This document shows, piece by piece, positions 43,028 through 47,017 of a stretch of 47,017 nucleotides of DNA. The notes under the pieces were generated by a model that searched no databases, was not told the DNA's origin, and saw only the letters and a list, made by a program, of their open reading frames with translations. The position numbers and the translations under genes are program-made. The DNA comes from a bacterium (lineage in GTDB: Bacteria > Pseudomonadota > Alphaproteobacteria > SP197), in NCBI GenBank assembly GCA_028821455.1, contig JAPPGE010000053.1:1-47017 (forward strand), in the 5' to 3' direction. Within the stretch, counting starts at the first letter, position 1, and each line of letters starts with the position of its first letter.

Positions 43028-43963
43028 ATGGGGGCGATCCAGAAGCGCTACGACTTTGTCTACCTGTTTGACGTCGCGAACGGAAATCCGAATGGCGACC
43101 CGGATGCTGGCAATCTGCCTCGCCTTGATCCCGAAACCAACCAGGGCCTGGTCTCGGATGTGTCGCTGAAGCGCAAGGTGCGCAACTACGTCACGCTGGC
43201 GAAGGACGGCGAGCCCGGCCATGAAATCTTTGTTGGAGAACGCGCCATTCTGGAACTCCAACAAAAGCGTGCCTGGGATGCGATCTTGCCAGAAGCGACC
43301 GACAAGGAGCGACAGCGGCTGCCGAGAGACGAACGGAAGGCACGCGAATTGTCTCGCTGGATGTGTGCGAACTTCTTTGACATCCGGGCCTTTGGGGCGG
43401 TCATGTCCACCAGGGGTGCGAATTGCGGCCAAGTGCGGGGACCGGTGCAATTTGCTTTCGCCCGTTCCGTGGAACCGATCCTGCCGTTGGAAATCTCCAT
43501 TACCCGGATGGCAGCGACCACGACGGCCGACGCTGAACGTCAGGGTGACATCCGGACCATGGGCCGAAAGCACATCGTGCCTTATGGCCTCTACCGCACT
43601 CACGGTTTTGTTTCGGCTTGTCTCGCCGGCGATAGCAGCAAGGGCACCGGATTCTCCGAAGACGATCTTGAATTGTTGTGGACCGCGCTTGAACAGATGT
43701 TCGACCATGACCGCTCAGCCGCGCGAGGCGAGATGGCGGCGCGGCGGCTGATTCTCTTCCGGCATGAGAGCAAGCTCGGAAACGCGCCGGCACACAAGCT
43801 GTTCGAGCGTGTGACGGTGAAGCGCATCCATGGCGGGGAGGACTACGAACCAGGTGACCCGCGCGCGCACAATCTGCCGCCTGCTCGAGCTTGGTCGGAC
43901 TATCGGGTCTACATCGACAGTGACAACCTGCCCGCTGGGGTCGAGATTGTGGAAAGAGTCTGA
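43028..43963 (+). CDS. cas7: Cas7c (Csd2) Cascade backbone subunit
   Basis: A 311-aa RAMP protein that polymerises along the crRNA spacer. The N-terminus RYDFVYLFDVANGNPNGDPD, with LVSDVSLKRKVRNYV following, is the family signature. FGAVMSTRGANCGQVRGPVQ and EDLELLWTALEQMFDHDRSA are also conserved. It starts 3 bp after cas8c and ends 6 bp before cas4. Length is normal for Csd2. Confidence 0.95.
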   Translation: MGAIQKRYDFVYLFDVANGNPNGDPDAGNLPRLDPETNQGLVSDVSLKRKVRNYVTLAKDGEPGHEIFVGERAILELQQKRAWDAILPEATDKERQRLPRDERKARELSRWMCANFFDIRAFGAVMSTRGANCGQVRGPVQFAFARSVEPILPLEISITRMAATTTADAERQGDIRTMGRKHIVPYGLYRTHGFVSACLAGDSSKGTGFSEDDLELLWTALEQMFDHDRSAARGEMAARRLILFRHESKLGNAPAHKLFERVTVKRIHGGEDYEPGDPRAHNLPPARAWSDYRVYIDSDNLPAGVEIVERV

Positions 43964-43969
43964 CCGACA

Positions 43970-44611
43970 ATGCCTGCCGCCACGAGCACAATAGCTGAGG
44001 AAGCTGACCTGGCACCGATTTCGGCACTTCAGCACATGCTGTATTGCCCGAGGCAGTGTGCGCTGATTCACATCGAGCGGCAATGGGCCGAGAACACCTA
44101 TACGGCAGAGGGTCGTGTCCTGCACCAGCGTGTCGACGCCGGCGGCAGCGAACGGCGCAGGGGAGTAACGGTCGAGCGCGGCGTTCCTTTGCGCTCGTTG
44201 CGTCTTGGTGTGTTCGGAGTTTCTGATGTCATCGAGATGCATGCTGGAGGTCGGCTCTATCCGGTCGAGTACAAGCGCGGTCGCCCGAAGGCGCATCGCG
44301 CGGATGAGGTGCAGCTCTGCGCTCAAGCGATGTGCCTTGAAGAGATGCTTGAGACACCGGTCCCGGAAGGCGCCTTGTTCTATGGTGCTGAGCGACGGCG
44401 GAAGACAGTCCTCTTCGACGCCGAGCTGCGGGCCCTGACCGAACGCCTCGCGTCCGATACCCGTCGGATGCTCGCGTCGGGGAAAACGCCACCGGCCAAG
44501 CACGACAGCCGCAAGTGTGGTGCGTGCTCACTGCGAGAGGTCTGCCAGCCGCTCCAGCCTGGCAAACCCGACCGTGTGAACCGCTGGCTCGCCCAGGTCA
44601 TCGAAATGTGA
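43970..44611 (+). CDS. cas4: Cas4 adaptation nuclease
   Basis: A 213-aa RecB-like nuclease that trims prespacers and sets PAM-dependent orientation together with Cas1-Cas2. Conserved cysteines for an iron-sulfur cluster are in YCPRQC near residue 24 and CGACSLREVC near residue 183. The nuclease core has GVSDVIEMH and YPVEYKRGR. It starts 6 bp after cas7. A CTG/GTG-rich junction separates it from cas1 by 9 bp. Confidence 0.95.
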   Translation: MPAATSTIAEEADLAPISALQHMLYCPRQCALIHIERQWAENTYTAEGRVLHQRVDAGGSERRRGVTVERGVPLRSLRLGVFGVSDVIEMHAGGRLYPVEYKRGRPKAHRADEVQLCAQAMCLEEMLETPVPEGALFYGAERRRKTVLFDAELRALTERLASDTRRMLASGKTPPAKHDSRKCGACSLREVCQPLQPGKPDRVNRWLAQVIEM

Positions 44612-44620
44612 TCGCTGATC

Positions 44621-45661
44621 GTGCGCCGCCACCTGAACACGCTCTACGTTTCCACGGAGAATTCCTGGCTTCACAAGGAGGGCGAGAATGTAGTCGTAAA
44701 GATCGACGGCACCGAACGGGGCCGCGTACCCTTGCACTTGCTGGGCGGCATTGTCTGCTTCGGGGCTCTCGGCGTTTCACCGGCTTTGATGGGACACTGT
44801 GCCGAACTTGGCGTTCGGATCTCGTTCATGGCTCGAAACGGGCGATTCCTCGCTCGAGTTGAAGGACCGGTTTCGGGCAATGTGCTGTTGCGACGAAGCC
44901 AGTATAGAAGCACCGATGACCCGGAAGCCACGGCGGCTCTCGCACGCAACATGATTATGGGGAAAACCCTGAACCAGCGCACCGTGCTGCGCCGTATGCT
45001 CCGAGACCATGGGGCGCGGATGCGCGAGGAGGCCCGCGCATGCGTCGAAGACGCCGCCCGGCGCTTGGGGGACGTCGCACGGCGGGCTACGCGGCCTGCA
45101 TTGGTTGATGAACTGCGCGGCCTCGAAGGGGAGGCCGCTCGTGTATACTACGCCTCCTTTGGCAATCTTGTTCGCCGCGACGATTCAGTGTTCGCCTTCC
45201 CGAGCCGTTCGCGTCGACCGCCTCTGGATCCCATGAATTCGCTGTTGTCGTTCCTGTATGCCCTTCTGGTGCACGACTGCCGTTCGGCGTTGGAGACCAC
45301 TGGATTGGATCCGGCGGTCGGCTTCTTGCATCGGGAACGCCCCGGCCGACCGAGCCTGGCGCTCGATCTGATGGAGGAGTTGCGACCGGTTCTGGCCGAC
45401 AGGGTGGCCCTATCGCTGGTCAACCGTCGTCAACTTGGGCCAGGAGATTTCGATACGGCTTTGAGCGGTGCGGTTTCCCTCGCTGACGATGCGCGCAAAG
45501 CGGTGCTGACGGCCTATCAGGAGCGTAAACGAACCGAGTTGACGCACCCTTTCCTCAAGGAAAAGACAACGCTCGGTCTCGTGCCCTTCGTCCAGGCATC
45601 CCTGCTTGCCCGGTGCCTGCGAAATGATCTCGACGGCTACCCGCCGTTTGTCTGGCGATAG
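44621..45661 (+). CDS. cas1: Cas1 integrase, type I-C
   Basis: A 346-aa protein starting at GTG 44621 that inserts new spacers into the array with Cas2. The catalytic residues are present: E171 in LEGEAARVYYASF, H237 in AVGFLHRERPGR and the acidic pair in LALDLMEELRP (252-253). Length is typical. Adaptation should therefore be competent. It is followed after 8 bp by cas2. Confidence 0.95.
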   Translation: MRRHLNTLYVSTENSWLHKEGENVVVKIDGTERGRVPLHLLGGIVCFGALGVSPALMGHCAELGVRISFMARNGRFLARVEGPVSGNVLLRRSQYRSTDDPEATAALARNMIMGKTLNQRTVLRRMLRDHGARMREEARACVEDAARRLGDVARRATRPALVDELRGLEGEAARVYYASFGNLVRRDDSVFAFPSRSRRPPLDPMNSLLSFLYALLVHDCRSALETTGLDPAVGFLHRERPGRPSLALDLMEELRPVLADRVALSLVNRRQLGPGDFDTALSGAVSLADDARKAVLTAYQERKRTELTHPFLKEKTTLGLVPFVQASLLARCLRNDLDGYPPFVWR

Positions 45662-45669
45662 AGACGGTC

Positions 45670-45960
45670 ATGCTCATGCTTGTCACGTATGATGTTGCTA
45701 CGGGCGATGCGGACGGACGCCGCCGTCTCCGCCGTGTAGCGCGACTCTGTCAAGACTATGGTCAGCGGGTCCAGTATTCGGTGTTTGAGTGCCAGGTCGA
45801 TGCCGCGCAATGGACAATTCTGCGCACTCGGCTGATTTCGGAGATTGACGAGACGGTAGACAGCCTGCGCTTCTACAGGCTCGGCGCCAACTGGCGAGGG
45901 CGTGTGGAACATGTCGGCGCGAAAGCGTCTTATGATCCAGAAGGTACTTTGCTGTTCTGA
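45670..45960 (+). CDS. cas2: Cas2
   Basis: A 96-aa ferredoxin-fold protein that forms the central dimer of the adaptation complex. VTYDVATGDADGRRRLRRVAR has the conserved first-strand aspartate, and VQYSVFECQVDAAQW the second strand. Start ATG 45670, with an in-frame ATG at 45676 as alternative. It is the last cas gene; the array leader follows. Confidence 0.95.
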   Translation: MLMLVTYDVATGDADGRRRLRRVARLCQDYGQRVQYSVFECQVDAAQWTILRTRLISEIDETVDSLRFYRLGANWRGRVEHVGAKASYDPEGTLLF

Positions 45961-46146
45961 TGCAATGTCGCGCGAACCTCAAGCACACCGGGAATCCCCA
46001 GAGGGTTCGCGCAATCCTCAAGGTGGTGAGTTTGCACTGTAACGTGGTGTCATCATCCAACTGACGATGCCCCCTCCTTGTTGAACCCCACAGTTCGCGT
46101 GAACAGCCAGGTTCAATGTTGTTTGACAAGTAGATAGACTCGCGGA
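45961..46146 (+). promoter_or_regulatory. CRISPR leader
   Basis: A 186-base non-coding stretch between cas2 and the first repeat, ending in an AT-rich part (TTGTTTGACAAGTAGATAGA) that includes a TTGACA-like box. This is the expected place for the array promoter and the spacer-integration signal. Confidence 0.75.
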
Positions 46147-46915
46147 GTCGCCTCCCTCACGGGAGGCGCGGATTGAAACCACACGACGGGTGACGAGGAA
46201 GTCGGATTCATCTTGTCGCCTCCCTCACGGGAGGCGCGGATTGAAACATAAGGGCCGCACGACGGGCGGAGATGCCGGGAAGTCGCCTCCCTCACGGGAG
46301 GCGCGGATTGAAACACTTCCTTCCTCATCAAGGTACTTCGCGAGGTATCGTCGCCTCCCTCACGGGAGGCGCGGATTGAAACCATTTGCGGCGCGGGGTA
46401 TGGAATCACCGTTCATGTCGCCTCCCTCACGGGAGGCGCGGATTGAAACTCCAGCGCCTCGGCCCAGCCGAAGGCGTTGACCGGTCGCCTCCCTCACGGG
46501 AGGCGCGGATTGAAACGACGCGGTTCCTCGCGGCGATCTCGCCGGCCCGGCGTCGCCTCCCTCACGGGAGGCGCGGATTGAAACCAGATCGAGGTCGTTG
46601 CCAAGCGCGGTGCGAAAGTCGCCTCCCTCACGGGAGGCGCGGATTGAAACGTGTGCTGCCTCGTTGATCACGCGCTCGAACCGGTCGCCTCCCTCACGGG
46701 AGGCGCGGATTGAAACGGATGCCTACCGTGTCGAGGGACCAGGCATACCCGTCGCCTCCCTCACGGGAGGCGCGGATTGAAACCCAGGAGGCCGTGTTAT
46801 CTAGACAGAGCGGAAGGTCGCCTCCCTCACGGGAGGCGCGGATTGAAACTCCGTGGGATTGACCCTCTGCAATGGAGAACTAGTCGCCTCCCTCACGGGA
46901 GGCGCGGATTGAAAC
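46147..46915 (+). CRISPR. type I-C CRISPR array, 12 repeats and 11 spacers
   Basis: Twelve identical 33-bp repeats begin at 46147, 46215, 46282, 46350, 46417, 46484, 46552, 46618, 46684, 46751, 46817 and 46883. Each has a 7-bp hairpin GCCTCCC-TCAC-GGGAGGC and the 3' handle GCGGATTGAAAC, standard for type I-C. Spacers are 33-35 bp and all different. The leader is on the cas2 side, so transcription runs rightwards. Even the last repeat is unmutated. I found no match of any spacer within this window by eye. Confidence 0.99.
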
Positions 46916-47017
46916 AAGGTTGCGTCAGGGCAAGCCCTGGAAGGGAGGAAGTCATGAGTTAGACTGAAGTTCGAAGCCTGATACGGGCCCAGTGTGCTGT
47001 TTTGCAAGAGGTTTTGC
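46916..47017. other. array-distal flank
   Basis: About 100 bases after the last repeat with no further repeat and no gene start that I can support. Contains the small dyad GGGCAAGCCC. Confidence 0.5.

Noticed and set aside
46190..46962. Short open frames with repeated SREARIET or VREATF-like peptides in the CRISPR array
   Set aside because: They are translations of the 33-bp repeats on either strand, not proteins.
1..47017. tRNA, rRNA or insertion-sequence transposase genes
   Set aside because: I looked for cloverleaf ends, rRNA signatures and DDE-transposase motifs and saw none that I could support.

Overview
The window is high-GC bacterial DNA. Several genes look alphaproteobacterial: a pyruvate kinase coupled to a TtuD-type glycerate kinase remnant, MobF relaxases of the alphaproteobacterial TraA/TrwC style, and a DUF1640 remnant. 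Species cannot be named. It is an accessory-rich region of intact modules separated by decayed genes. At least seven pseudogenes are present, and TAA, TAG and TGA all occur as in-frame stops, so this is decay rather than stop-codon recoding.

Layout. (1) 1-3.2 kb: pyruvate kinase between a broken TtuD-like gene and a frameshifted STAS/cyclic-nucleotide-binding tail of a SulP transporter; a 55-bp piece of that tail is also the first 55 bases of the window. (2) 3.2-19.6 kb: a mobilization region with three overlapping small relaxosome-type genes and two different MobF relaxase-helicases (1435 aa and about 2.1 kaa). Each relaxase sits next to a coiled-coil protein with a single membrane anchor. 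Between them lie a secreted MORN-like protein, an unusual carbamoyltransferase and a MatB-type synthetase remnant into which the second relaxase reads in frame. (3) 19.8-26.6 kb: dynamin-like GTPase, RdcB/YjcZ-like partner and patatin-like phospholipase in one overlapping operon, facing a membrane-anchored unknown protein, a TerB-like protein and a YkgJ-type cysteine-cluster protein. This is a candidate membrane-acting stress or phage-defence cassette. (4) 26.7-32.1 kb: membrane-anchored degenerate J-domain protein, a frameshifted PcfJ-like gene, an XRE-ImmA/IrrE regulator-protease and a divergent double-AAA+ ATPase. (5) 32.2-37.4 kb: scrap zone holding a Bcr/CflA-type efflux pump with a promoter, leader peptide and attenuator, flanked by fragments of a relaxase and a relaxosome gene, then a dead adenylate cyclase and a dead tyrosine recombinase. 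(6) 37.5-46.9 kb: a complete type I-C CRISPR-Cas locus (cas3-cas5-cas8c-cas7-cas4-cas1-cas2) and an array of 12 identical 33-bp repeats with 11 spacers.

The most interesting signal is inside the cas operon. Between cas3 and cas5 are two degenerate CRISPR repeats framing one 34-nt pseudo-spacer (39811-39912), immediately followed by a HicA-type toxin gene and a convergent HicB-like gene. The first 16 nt of the pseudo-spacer match a site just upstream (39767-39782) at 13 positions. This is the architecture expected of a Cascade-guarded toxin-antitoxin module, analogous to the CreTA/CreR principle but apparently with a protein toxin and in type I-C. The type I-C cas8c also carries an internal start with a perfect Shine-Dalgarno sequence for the small subunit Cas11c.
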